NCBI RefSeq assembly: GCF_003151255.1
Contig: NZ_CP029481.1
Span: 496,001 to 560,000, forward strand
From: Microvirga sp. 17 mud 1-3
Lineage (GTDB): Bacteria > Pseudomonadota > Alphaproteobacteria > Rhizobiales > Beijerinckiaceae
Direction: 5' to 3'
DNA: 64,000 bases
Below the pieces are notes generated by a model, which searched no databases, had not been told where the DNA came from, and worked only from the letters and a program-made list of their open reading frames with translations. Position 1 is the first letter of the stretch; each line of letters starts with the position of its first letter. A program made the translations under genes and the position numbers. This document shows, one piece after another, positions 35,035-43,572 of the stretch.

Positions 35035-36522
35035 TTACAGATAGAAGTCCGAAGCCGCCAGCTTCAGGTTAAGTCCGTGGAGGTCCACCTGGAACTTGAA
35101 GCCATCGGTGATGCCGTACAGATGGGTCACGTTGGCAGCCTTGTCCTCAACGGCCCAGATGTGGCCACTCTTTCCACCCTTGGCGTAACCGTCGAAGATG
35201 AAGGCCTGATCGCCGCTCCTGGAAGTGTTGGCGTCGATCTTGCGGAAGTCGAGCTTGTCGACGCCATGGACGAAGTCCATGACCTTGTCGCCGTTCGCGC
35301 TGTACTTGTCGCTGAACTCGAACACATCACGACCATTCCCGCCGATCAGGGTATCGGCTCCACCCCAGCCATTGAGCGTGTCGTTGCCATCGCCACCGTT
35401 GAGGATGTTCGATCCACCATAACCGGTGATGACGTTGTTCAGGCTGTTGCCCGTGCCGTTGATCGCACCCATGCCCGTAAGCTGCAGGTTCTCGACATTG
35501 CTGGGCAGTGTGTAGGTGATCGAGCTCTCGACGAGATCGGTGCCCTGACCGGCGAGCTCGATGACCTGATCTCCGGTGTGGTTAACCGTATAGGTATCGT
35601 TGCCGGCGAGTCCCTTCAGGATATCTCCGCCCGTCGTACCCTTCAGCGTGTCATGGCCGGAGGTTCCCGTGACAGTATGGTCCGGGTCGGGCGTGGGAGT
35701 GGGTTCAGGCGTCGGAGTGGGCTCGGGGGTGGGAGTCGGGGCGGGCGAGGAACCGGCGTATGAATCCGGTGCGGTCTCGGGCGGCAGACCCTTGTCCACA
35801 TTGGTGTTGTTGGTCATGGTCGGCAGGCGGCCCTGGCTGTCGGCGGTGATCTTCTCGTAGCCGTAATAGCCCTTGACCACATAATTGTCCGACCAGGTCA
35901 CGTTGGTGATCGGCGACTTGGTGTAGGTGCCCATGTTGTAGACCGGGAAATTGCCCGGCGACGACAGGTAGTTGTGATGGATCGAGACGTTGTCGACCGG
36001 ACCGAAGGTGTTGGCCACGAAGATCGCCGAAACGCCGATCGGGCTGCCGTCGTTGATGATCGTGTTGTGCGCGATCTCGATGTTCTTCATGGTGCCGACA
36101 TCACCGAAGATCTGGATGCCGTCGAAATGCTCGTCGGGGCCGCCGCGGAAATCGTGGATGTAGTTGCCGATGATCTTGGAGCCGACCGCACCCTCGAGGT
36201 TGATGCCGTTGACGACGCCGCGGATGTCGTTGCCGAGGAACGTGCCGGCGCCGCCGATGCCGGTGCCCGAGCCACCCTGGCCGTCGATGTCGCAGTTCTG
36301 CACCACGGCACCTTGGATGCCCTTGTCGATGCGCACCACGTAGAAGTCCTTAGTGGTGATCTTGCAGTTCTTGAGCGTGACGTTATCGGCCTTGATGTAA
36401 ACCTGGCCACGGATGTCGAGACCCTCGAGCACCGTGCCGGGCTTGGTCACCACGATCCCGCCCGACGGCAGAAGCTTCACCCCGTCCGGAACCCCAGTCG
36501 TCGCTGATGTCGGAAATGCCAT
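35035..36522 (-). CDS. Beta-helix/RTX protein exported by type I secretion
   Basis: This 495-residue protein has three parts. Residues 1-254 are a right-handed beta-helix domain identical to that of the gene at 21183-22118. Residues about 259-287 are a Pro-Thr-Glu repeat linker. From about 288 there are RTX calcium-binding repeats (GTSGHDTLKG, GGSNILNGGDGNDTLNG, GGADTLIGGNGRD) and a serralysin-type C-terminal domain ending in SDFYL, the usual type I secretion signal. There is no N-terminal signal peptide; the first codon is exactly where the shared domain starts. The likely exporter is the ABC/HlyD pair at 43.6-47.1 kb. A role in modifying or binding the exopolysaccharide is plausible; activity is unknown. 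Confidence 0.85.
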   Translation of the reverse strand: MAFPTSATTGVPDGVKLLPSGGIVVTKPGTVLEGLDIRGQVYIKADNVTLKNCKITTKDFYVVRIDKGIQGAVVQNCDIDGQGGSGTGIGGAGTFLGNDIRGVVNGINLEGAVGSKIIGNYIHDFRGGPDEHFDGIQIFGDVGTMKNIEIAHNTIINDGSPIGVSAIFVANTFGPVDNVSIHHNYLSSPGNFPVYNMGTYTKSPITNVTWSDNYVVKGYYGYEKITADSQGRLPTMTNNTNVDKGLPPETAPDSYAGSSPAPTPTPEPTPTPEPTPTPDPDHTVTGTSGHDTLKGTTGGDILKGLAGNDTYTVNHTGDQVIELAGQGTDLVESSITYTLPSNVENLQLTGMGAINGTGNSLNNVITGYGGSNILNGGDGNDTLNGWGGADTLIGGNGRDVFEFSDKYSANGDKVMDFVHGVDKLDFRKIDANTSRSGDQAFIFDGYAKGGKSGHIWAVEDKAANVTHLYGITDGFKFQVDLHGLNLKLAASDFYL

Positions 36523-36523
36523 G
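35759..36523. repeat. Long direct repeat, copy 2 (beta-helix domain)
   Basis: Partner of the 765-bp block at 21241-22005, same orientation. The five differences fall at 35776, 35779, 35782, 35785 and 35788. The repeat ends one base beyond the ATG complement of this gene (36520-36522). Confidence 0.93.
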
Positions 36524-37532
36524 ATAAATCCTTCTCTAGGTTAAATAAAAAGGTGGATTGTTGAGACGGGCCAAAAGGGGAGCTCTCCGGCCGACATGCA
36601 AAGTCAGCCAGGTGATTGGTCGGCCCGACCAATGAGGTTACTCAGGCAGCAAGGTATCGGCGCAGATGTCGCGAGCGCATGCTCCACGGGAACCGAGCCG
36701 CAGCTATGAGGCCGTGGATTGCACGCACGTTCGGCATTTGCCAGAGCGCAATAGCGCCTTGGCTCTGCAGTCCCGAGGGACGACTACCGACTACTTGATG
36801 ACTGAGATGCGAACGGCAGCGGAACTGAACGCACACGAGCTTCCGGCCGTCTCCAGCACTGGGAGAGGTACAGATACGACGTACCCATGTTGCCCAAGGC
36901 TTGGATACCTGTCGCTATCTCTCGGAGGTGAAAATGAGTGATTGCATGTGGCCCCTTTGTTTTTTCATACTTAAGCAAGCAGGATCCAGAGACGCCGCCT
37001 CTGCTCCAGCGTGCGCCGCACTTCTGGATACACTTAGTCGTTTTCTGTATGCTGATAGAGTGTCGATATATTCTCGAAGGGTCCCTATCTATACATGTAG
37101 TACACTTGAAACTGATACGCTCAAGTGCATGGCTCTGAACTACACATTAGGGCTAAGATCAGTCTTGTGATTATGCGCCACTTGCTTGGCAAAATGTGCC
37201 AGCTTGGCAAAAAGGCTGAATAAAATGCTCAGAATCATCAATATTGGCCATACTGTGGCACAGTTTAGGCGGAAATCAGCGCTACGTATTCTTGGTAGAC
37301 GTAGGGGCGCCCCTATATTGGATGCGACAAGGGCGAAGGCGGTTAGTAACAATCATATGTAACATGGCATATATAGGAGAGAATTAGTTAAACAGCCTAT
37401 GCAAATAGACAGGTCTCGCATTTGTCGAAGGGTCACTGGAAACATATCAGTTCCAATGGAAACCAGAATTGCGCCTGCTGTGGCTTGGACTAGCTCCTTG
37501 TGCACTGAAACGGCAATGTGAATTCATTCTGA
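36524..37532. other. AT-rich gene-poor region upstream of the RTX gene
   Basis: About 1 kb without a convincing gene. It is more AT-rich than the rest of the island and contains a 19-base palindrome at 36615-36633. The promoter of the RTX gene must lie at its left end. Short frames are present (for instance 36666-36941 plus), but their products have no recognisable features. Confidence 0.45.
36615..36633. promoter_or_regulatory. Perfect palindrome, possible operator for the RTX gene
   Basis: ATTGGTCGG-C-CCGACCAAT is a perfect inverted repeat with 9-base arms and one central base, centred about 102 bases upstream of the RTX gene's ATG. Its size and symmetry fit a dimeric regulator site (LuxR-, TetR- or GntR-like). 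No protein is tied to it by sequence alone. Confidence 0.45.
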
Positions 37533-37652
37533 ATGCGTATGAATAGAGTTTTACACTTGGCTGCTATTGTTGCGTTTGCGACTTTCCTTCTGTGTTCGTC
37601 GGGCGCTCGAAAAGCGGCGCAATCGAGATATGTGTTGCGAGTCAGTTATTGA
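37533..37652 (+). CDS. Possible small exported peptide (39 residues)
   Basis: A short frame reads MRMNRVLHLAAIVAFATFLL and then a Ser-Gly-Ala stretch that could be a cleavage site, ending in a basic tail. It looks like an isolated signal peptide or single-helix protein, or the remnant of a larger secreted protein. A second ATG is at 37539. No clear ribosome binding site is seen, and the 3' end overlaps the stop of the convergent acyltransferase by 11 bases. Confidence 0.25.
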   Translation: MRMNRVLHLAAIVAFATFLLCSSGARKAAQSRYVLRVSY

Positions 37653-38175
37653 TTGACGCGCGAGCCGGCTCCTCGACATCGCCTACGATCTTTGCCGGGC
37701 ATCCCCAGGCTTTCTTGCCGGCAGGAATGTTGGCGTCAACATAGGACATGGCGCCGATGACCGCGCCTTTACCAATATGAACCCCCCGCCTAATAATACT
37801 GTTCGGCCCAATATATACGCCGTCTCCAACGGAGGTCGGTGAGTATTCTACAGGCTCTTGTCCTAAAGTGACGCTGCGCCTGACCGTGTCATGGGTATAA
37901 ATCTGTACCCCTGCTGAAATCGAGCAGTGGCTTCCGATCGTGAGCCTACCTGAACCATCAAGAATAACATTCGGGCCAATCCAGGTGTATGGCCCCACTT
38001 CGACCTCACCCAGGATCAGGACGTTGTCATAGCAAGAGGAATTCTCTCCAAACCCATACTCGCGGGCATTCTCCCAGCGATCGGTTATCAGGTCTCCGAA
38101 GGAGACACGCCTTTTGAATTTTTCGAGCTTTTCCAATTGCAGAAGTTTCTGCAGTTCTCTCAAGTCCTCAAGCAT
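37642..38175 (-). CDS. Left-handed beta-helix (hexapeptide) acyltransferase
   Basis: This 177-residue transferase of the LbH/hexapeptide family, close to WbbJ/maltose O-acetyltransferase types, has an N-terminal helix followed by hexapeptide turns: LGEVEVGPYTWIGPNVILDG, RLTIGSHCSISAGVQIYTHD (with the active His in YTHD) and VGDGVYIGPNSIIRRGVHIG. It would acetylate a sugar of the polymer. It is transcribed opposite to the WbpD-like gene, the two diverging across 269 bases. The substrate is not readable from sequence. Confidence 0.85.
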   Translation of the reverse strand: MLEDLRELQKLLQLEKLEKFKRRVSFGDLITDRWENAREYGFGENSSCYDNVLILGEVEVGPYTWIGPNVILDGSGRLTIGSHCSISAGVQIYTHDTVRRSVTLGQEPVEYSPTSVGDGVYIGPNSIIRRGVHIGKGAVIGAMSYVDANIPAGKKAWGCPAKIVGDVEEPARASINN

Positions 38176-38444
38176 TGCTGCCCCTTTCCATGATGGATCG
38201 CTAAGGCTTTCAGTACGCGCCGCCCGAGTTTCGTCCCAGGTTCAGTACAATTCAAGCCTTGGATGTCGCTTCCACAAATAGCAGTAAGAATAGCGAGGGA
38301 ATTTAAAAGCAAGGGCAATATTCTATAAAGTTGACGGCCCTCAGCCGTGAGCTACGTCGCAAGTAGTACAACTCATGCCCAGGGTTATGCGCGTGCCGTA
38401 GCGCGATAGCTTATGAAACAGAGAGCTGCTTTCGGTTGGGGCAA

Positions 38445-38981
38445 ATGCCTACGGTCAACGTCAAAACGAATGGTCGAATTCACATCACGCATCCTGATCT
38501 CGTCAATCTTTATGGGTGCACGATCGGCGACGGAACACGGATTGGGCCGTTTGTCGAAATCCAGAAGAACAGCTTCATTGGTGAAAGGTGCAAGATTTCC
38601 TCGCATTCCTTCATCTGCGAGGGCGTCACCATCGAAGATGAGGTCATGATCGCCCATGGCGTCATGTTTACGAACGATCTCTATCCCAGAGCCGTAAATG
38701 CAGATGGCGCATTGATGACCGAGCAGGACTGGGAAATGACCCCGACTTTGGTTCGGCGTGGTGCATCCATCGGATCCAACGCTACGATCTTATGCGGCAT
38801 CGTGATCGGCCGAGGGGCCACTGTCGGTTGCGGAGCTGTGGTGACCCGCGATGTCCCGGATTTCGCAATCGTTGCAGGAGTTCCGGCACGCGTAATCGGC
38901 GATAGCCGCAGTCGAACCCGCATCCCTATTCGCGGCGGGGCTGAGAATATCACGCAGAGCATTCAACGGGGGCCGGCATGA
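38445..38981 (+). CDS. UDP-amino-sugar N-acetyltransferase, WbpD-like
   Basis: This 178-residue left-handed beta-helix acetyltransferase resembles WbpD/WlbB, which N-acetylates UDP-3-amino-GlcNAcA. It has YGCTIGDGTRIGPFVEIQKN, GERCKISSHSFICEGVTIED, MIAHGVMFTND with the catalytic His, and a C-terminal CGAVVTRDVPDFAIVAGVPA. ATG 38445 is used; TTG 38436 in frame is less likely. The stop overlaps the next gene by 4 bases, starting a tightly coupled D-B-E set. Confidence 0.85.
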   Translation: MPTVNVKTNGRIHITHPDLVNLYGCTIGDGTRIGPFVEIQKNSFIGERCKISSHSFICEGVTIEDEVMIAHGVMFTNDLYPRAVNADGALMTEQDWEMTPTLVRRGASIGSNATILCGIVIGRGATVGCGAVVTRDVPDFAIVAGVPARVIGDSRSRTRIPIRGGAENITQSIQRGPA

Positions 38982-40024
38982 TCGGGATTGGCGTTATCGG
39001 GTACGGGTATTGGGGGCCTAACCTTGCACGGTGCGTGTCGGAGGTTGAGAGTTCAGAACTTGTCTCGATTGCAGATTTCTCTCCCGCCGCGCGCAAGCGC
39101 GCTGCATCGCGCTATCCTTCCGCTCGTATCGAGGGGGAATGGCAGACGCTCGTTAGCGATCCAGAGGTCGACGCGGTCATCGTTGCGACACCAACTCGCT
39201 GGCACTTCGAGATTGCTCTTGCGGCCCTTCGTGCGGGTAAGCATGTGCTCATCGAAAAGCCGATGGCCTCCTCATCCTGGGAAGCTGCCATCCTGATCGA
39301 AGAGGCTGAGAGACGTGGCCTTACACTCATGGTCGATCACACCTTCGTCTACACAGGCGCTGTCCAGAAGATCCGCAGCCTGATTTCAGACGGTGCTGTC
39401 GGAGACGTTTACTATTACGACTCGACTCGTATCAATCTCGGCCTCTTCCAGTCGGATGTGAATGTCATTTGGGATCTGGCGGTCCATGATCTCGCAATTC
39501 TCGATTTTGTCATGGACGCCCGTCCTTTGGCCGTTTCGGCAACGGGGGCAGGGCATATTCTCGGCAGTCCGGAGAACATGGCCCATATCACGCTTTACCT
39601 CGAAGGTGGGGCGACCGCGCATCTCAACGTGAACTGGCTTGCGCCCGTGAAGATCAGGCGAACGCTGATCGGCGGAAGTCAGCGTATGATCGTTTATGAC
39701 GATGTTGAGCCGAGCGAGAAGGTCAAGGTCTATGATCGCGGCGTCTCCATCTCAGAAGAGCAGAGCGGGGCAAGCAGTACGGACGAAATTCACCGTATGC
39801 TTTTGAATTATCGCATGGGTGATGTGTGGGTGCCGCAGCTCTCCGTGAGAGAGGCGCTCCTCACAGAAATAGAGCATTTCACAGCCTGCATCGAAAATCG
39901 GCAGAGACCGATCACCAACGGCTCGAGCGGGCATCGTGTCGTCACACTCCTGGAAAGTGCAACGCAATCGCTCAAGAAGCGCGGCCATCCCGTGGAATTG
40001 GCCGAAATGAAGGAAGCGTCATGA
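38978..40024 (+). CDS. UDP-N-acetylglucosaminuronate 3-dehydrogenase, WbpB-like
   Basis: This 348-residue Gfo/Idh/MocA enzyme has the Rossmann start IGVIGYGYWGPNLARC, the Glu-Lys-Pro motif in HVLIEKPMASS, and VIWDLAVHDLAILDFVM, which carries the conserved Asp and His. WbpB-type enzymes oxidise C3 of UDP-GlcNAcA, preparing it for transamination. Being flanked by a WbpD-like acetyltransferase and a DegT aminotransferase, each overlapping by 4 bases, supports this role over a generic dehydrogenase. Confidence 0.85.
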   Translation: MIGIGVIGYGYWGPNLARCVSEVESSELVSIADFSPAARKRAASRYPSARIEGEWQTLVSDPEVDAVIVATPTRWHFEIALAALRAGKHVLIEKPMASSSWEAAILIEEAERRGLTLMVDHTFVYTGAVQKIRSLISDGAVGDVYYYDSTRINLGLFQSDVNVIWDLAVHDLAILDFVMDARPLAVSATGAGHILGSPENMAHITLYLEGGATAHLNVNWLAPVKIRRTLIGGSQRMIVYDDVEPSEKVKVYDRGVSISEEQSGASSTDEIHRMLLNYRMGDVWVPQLSVREALLTEIEHFTACIENRQRPITNGSSGHRVVTLLESATQSLKKRGHPVELAEMKEAS

Positions 40025-41136
40025 TCCCTTTTCTTGATCTCAAGGCTCAATATGAGACCATACGGGATCCCCTCGAGCAGGCTGTTCTCGATGCGCTCAG
40101 GAGTTGCGACTACGTCCTGGGCAGCCCGGTACAGAGATTTGAGACCGCATTTGCGGAGTACTGCGGAAGCCAGGAAGCCATTTCCGTCAGTAGCGGGACA
40201 TCTGCCCTTCACCTGGCTCTCCTGGCGGCCGGGGTTCGTCCCGGCGACGAAGTCGTTACCGTGCCGATGACATTCGTCGCAACTGTTGCGGCCATTCTCT
40301 ATGCGGGTGCCAAGCCCGTTCTCGTGGACGTGGACCCAGAAACGTTCACAATGGATGCGCAAGCATTCGAAGATGCCATTACGCCTCGGACACGGGCTGT
40401 CCTGCCTGTTCACCTCCATGGTCGCCTGGCCAACATGGCAGATATCTGTGACATCGCTCACAGACATGGAATTGTTGTGATCGAGGATGCCGCGCAAGCC
40501 CATGGTGCGGAGCGAGACGGAAAGAGGGCAGGTACCTTTGGGCTGATGGGATGCTTCAGCTTCTACCCTGGAAAGAATCTTGGCGCATGTGGGGAAGGCG
40601 GCGCGGTGGTTACAGATGACCCCGATATCGCCGCAACGCTCCGCTGCCTCCGGGATTGGGGGCAAAAGGGGAAGTACAATCATGTCCTTCACGGATACAA
40701 TTATCGGCTGGACACAATTCAGGCCGCAGCCCTCGATGTGAAGCTCCGGTTTTTGCCTTCCTGGACGGAAAGTCGCCGGAGGATCGCAGCTCTCTATGAT
40801 GAACTCCTGGACGAGACGGGCATTCAATATCCTGGGTCTGCCGGTCGCGATCACGTCTATCACGTATACGCTATACAGATTGCGGAGCGCGACCACGTAA
40901 AGACGCGGCTCGCCGATGCTGGTGTTTCAACGGGGATTCACTATCCGCTTCCAGTTCATCGACAGCCGGCGTATTCCAGCCTTGCCTCAGGCCTTGGATC
41001 ATTCCCGGTCTCGGAGCGCCTTGCCAAGAACTTTCTGTCGCTCCCGATTTTCCCAGAGATGACTGAGACGCAAGTCCACGACGTCGTGGATGCACTGGCC
41101 AGAGTTGCTGAGACACGACATGTCGAGGCCGTTTGA
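40021..41136 (+). CDS. DegT/DnrJ/EryC1 aminotransferase, WbpE-like
   Basis: This 371-residue PLP enzyme starts MIPFLDLKAQYETIRDPLEQ, the classic WbpE/DegT opening. The PLP-binding part shows VIEDAAQAHGAE, and the Schiff-base Lys lies in FSFYPGKNLGACGEGG. It would aminate the 3-keto sugar made by the WbpB-like enzyme. ATG 40021 overlaps the previous stop (ATGA); the open frame extends further upstream only as a shadow of the dehydrogenase gene. Length is normal for the family. Confidence 0.9.
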   Translation: MIPFLDLKAQYETIRDPLEQAVLDALRSCDYVLGSPVQRFETAFAEYCGSQEAISVSSGTSALHLALLAAGVRPGDEVVTVPMTFVATVAAILYAGAKPVLVDVDPETFTMDAQAFEDAITPRTRAVLPVHLHGRLANMADICDIAHRHGIVVIEDAAQAHGAERDGKRAGTFGLMGCFSFYPGKNLGACGEGGAVVTDDPDIAATLRCLRDWGQKGKYNHVLHGYNYRLDTIQAAALDVKLRFLPSWTESRRRIAALYDELLDETGIQYPGSAGRDHVYHVYAIQIAERDHVKTRLADAGVSTGIHYPLPVHRQPAYSSLASGLGSFPVSERLAKNFLSLPIFPEMTETQVHDVVDALARVAETRHVEAV

Positions 41137-41189
41137 CAGCTGCCCAGCAGCGACGAAGGTCAAACTATCTGCTCATACCGGAGACGAGC

Positions 41190-42191
41190 ATGACTTCCAC
41201 GCATAGTGTTTTAGCGGGCAAACGTATTCTTGTGACAGGAGGGGCGGGATTTGTTGGGTCGCACATCGTCGACTTGCTGGTCGATGCTGGATGTCAGGAC
41301 ATCGTCGTCATTGACAACATGATCCGAGGGCGGCCCGAAAATCTGGATGATGCTATGGCCAGCGGCCGAGTGCGGCTGATCAATGGCGATATCCGTGACC
41401 GGAACCTGATGAACGAAGCCATCGCAGGAGTGGATACGGTATTCCATCAGGCTGCCATGCGCATCACCCATTGTGCAGCGGAGCCCCGCATGGCGATGGA
41501 GGTCATGGTAGATGCGACATACGATCTGCTGGAGCTTTGCGTTCGCGAGAAGGCCCGAAAGGTCGTCATGGCCTCGTCGGCTTCCGTATATGGAATGGCC
41601 GATGAGTTTCCGACGACGGAGCGACAAAACCCATATGGCAACCGCACTTTATATGGCGCCGCCAAAGCTTTTGGAGAGGGGTTGCTCCGTTCGTTCAACG
41701 ATATGTATGGCCTTGATTACGTCGCTCTTCGTTATTTCAATGTCTTCGGTCCACGAATGGACATTCATGGCCGCTACACCGAGGTGATGATCCGCTGGAT
41801 GGAGCGCATCGACGCAGGTTTGCCTCCCATCATTTTCGGCGACGGGTTGCAGACCATGGATCTGATCCATGTCAGGGACGTCGCTCGGGCCAATATCCTG
41901 GCTGCAATCTCTCCGGCAACGGATGTGGCTCTCAATGTTGGAAGCGGCCAAGAGACTTCTCTTCTCGATCTTGCCCGCTGTCTGGCACGTGTTATGGGGC
42001 GTCCAAGCTTGGTGCCTGTTCATGAAGCCGAGCGTGCCGTCAATCCCGTTCCACGGCGGCTAAGCGATCCACAGGCAGCACAACGCCTCATTGGATTCAG
42101 CGCGCAGCTTGATGCCGAGGCAGGCTTGGCGGAGCTCGTTGAATGGTGGCGAGGCCAGCAGGTTCAGCAGGAAGAGAGGGGTGTTGCCTAA
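41190..42191 (+). CDS. NAD-dependent nucleotide-sugar epimerase/dehydratase (SDR)
   Basis: This 333-residue extended SDR enzyme has the NAD motif ILVTGGAGFVGSHIVDLL, the catalytic Ser region MASSASVYGMADEFP, and Tyr-x3-Lys in LYGAAKAFGEGLL. It resembles UDP-glucose/UDP-HexNAc 4-epimerases and related enzymes such as WbpP. ATG 41190 has GGAG upstream; a TTG at 41133 overlapping the previous stop is the alternative. The next aminotransferase overlaps its stop by one base (TAATG). It may make the 4-epimer or 4-keto sugar for that aminotransferase. Confidence 0.85.
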   Translation: MTSTHSVLAGKRILVTGGAGFVGSHIVDLLVDAGCQDIVVIDNMIRGRPENLDDAMASGRVRLINGDIRDRNLMNEAIAGVDTVFHQAAMRITHCAAEPRMAMEVMVDATYDLLELCVREKARKVVMASSASVYGMADEFPTTERQNPYGNRTLYGAAKAFGEGLLRSFNDMYGLDYVALRYFNVFGPRMDIHGRYTEVMIRWMERIDAGLPPIIFGDGLQTMDLIHVRDVARANILAAISPATDVALNVGSGQETSLLDLARCLARVMGRPSLVPVHEAERAVNPVPRRLSDPQAAQRLIGFSAQLDAEAGLAELVEWWRGQQVQQEERGVA

Positions 42192-43345
42192 TGATCCCGA
42201 TCATGACCCCCTTTATCGGAGAGGCAGAAGCCCAGGCCGCCTCGGCCGTCGTTCTATCAGGTTGGTTGTCCCAAGGGTCCGAGGTTGCGGCCTTTGAAAG
42301 AGAGTTCGCTGCAGCAGTCGGGTCCGACCATGCTTGTGCCGTGTCAAACTGCACAGTGGCGCTTCATCTCGCACTTTTGGCAGTAGGCGTCGGTCCAGGG
42401 GATGAGGTAATCCTTGCAAGCCACACCTTCATCGCCTGTGCGAATGTCGTTCTCCAGTGCGGTGCTGTGCCGGTATTCGTCGATATCGACCCAAATACTT
42501 TCAATATGAAGCCCGAACTCGTGGCGGCCGCAATTACGGAGCGCACCAAAGCCATCATGTGCATTCACCAAATGGGAATGCCGTGCGATATGGAAGCGAT
42601 CATGCCGCTTGCCCGTGCCCATGGGGTCGCAGTGGTGGAGGACGCGGCTTGCGCCATCGGTTCTGAGATCCGCATGAACGGACAGTGGGAGCGGATCGGC
42701 CGCCCTATCGGGGATATCGCCTGCTTCTCCCTTCATCCCCGCAAGCTCCTGACAGTGGGGGACGGCGGCATGATGACGACGAGCAATGTCGAATACGACC
42801 GATTCGCTCGCCTCTTACGCCAGCACGGTATGAGCGTGTCAGACTCTGTTCGACATAACAGTCGTACTGTTATTCTGGAGGAGTATCCCGTTCCCGGCTA
42901 CAATTATCGGCTAACCGATGTTCAGGCTGCTATCGGCCGCGTTCAGCTCACACGGCTTGACGAGATCGTGGCCCGTAGACGGCGGCTCGCTCAAACTTAT
43001 CGGGAAATGCTAGCCGATATCCCGGGTGTAAGAGCTCCGTCTGAGCCGGAATGGGCAAAAACCAACTGGCAAAGCTATTGCGTCCGTCTGCCTGAAGGCG
43101 CCGATCAGCGCGAAGTCATGCAGAAGATGCTCGATCGCGGGGTCGCGACTCGACGCGGCATCATGTGCGCTCACCTGGAACGCGCATATGCACATCATGA
43201 ATTGCGCCTTCCACTGCCTGAATCCGAGCGTGCTCACAGGGGCTGTATCCTTCTTCCCCTGTTCCATCAGATGACGGAGGATATGCAGGAGCAGGTTGTG
43301 TCTTCGCTCAAGGCGGCGCTTGTCAAACAGCCGGCTCTGGTCTGA
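42191..43345 (+). CDS. DegT/DnrJ/EryC1 aminotransferase (second)
   Basis: This 384-residue PLP-dependent sugar aminotransferase starts MIPIMTPFIGEAEAQAASAV. The PLP pocket shows VVEDAACAIGSE and the Schiff-base Lys lies in FSLHPRKLLTVGDGG, a variant more like perosamine/PglE-type enzymes than the first aminotransferase. ATG 42191 overlaps the previous TAA and has a purine-rich AGGAAGAGAGG upstream. It ends the plus-strand sugar operon. Its presence beside an SDR enzyme suggests a second amino sugar, for example a 4-amino sugar. Confidence 0.88.
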   Translation: MIPIMTPFIGEAEAQAASAVVLSGWLSQGSEVAAFEREFAAAVGSDHACAVSNCTVALHLALLAVGVGPGDEVILASHTFIACANVVLQCGAVPVFVDIDPNTFNMKPELVAAAITERTKAIMCIHQMGMPCDMEAIMPLARAHGVAVVEDAACAIGSEIRMNGQWERIGRPIGDIACFSLHPRKLLTVGDGGMMTTSNVEYDRFARLLRQHGMSVSDSVRHNSRTVILEEYPVPGYNYRLTDVQAAIGRVQLTRLDEIVARRRRLAQTYREMLADIPGVRAPSEPEWAKTNWQSYCVRLPEGADQREVMQKMLDRGVATRRGIMCAHLERAYAHHELRLPLPESERAHRGCILLPLFHQMTEDMQEQVVSSLKAALVKQPALV

Positions 43346-43572
43346 TGGAAGGCGCTTAGCTCGTTTGGACGCTGGAATTTCCTCTAGACAGCGGCTCGGA
43401 TCCTGAGCCACGTATGAAATTCACTCGCGTCCAGACTTTCTGCCTCTGGAGAGTATTCCACCATATCGTATGACGTTGCCGCATAAGACTGGCCAGGGTG
43501 AAATTTCAAATTGTTCTGTTATGCGTGAGCAGCTCTATAACTGCCGTCCAACGAAGCGCATGATTTAACTTG

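Noticed and set aside
35974..36507. Plus-strand frame of 177 codons present identically at 21456-21989
   Set aside because: Its conservation is only a result of the long DNA repeat; the beta-helix reading on the minus strand explains it.
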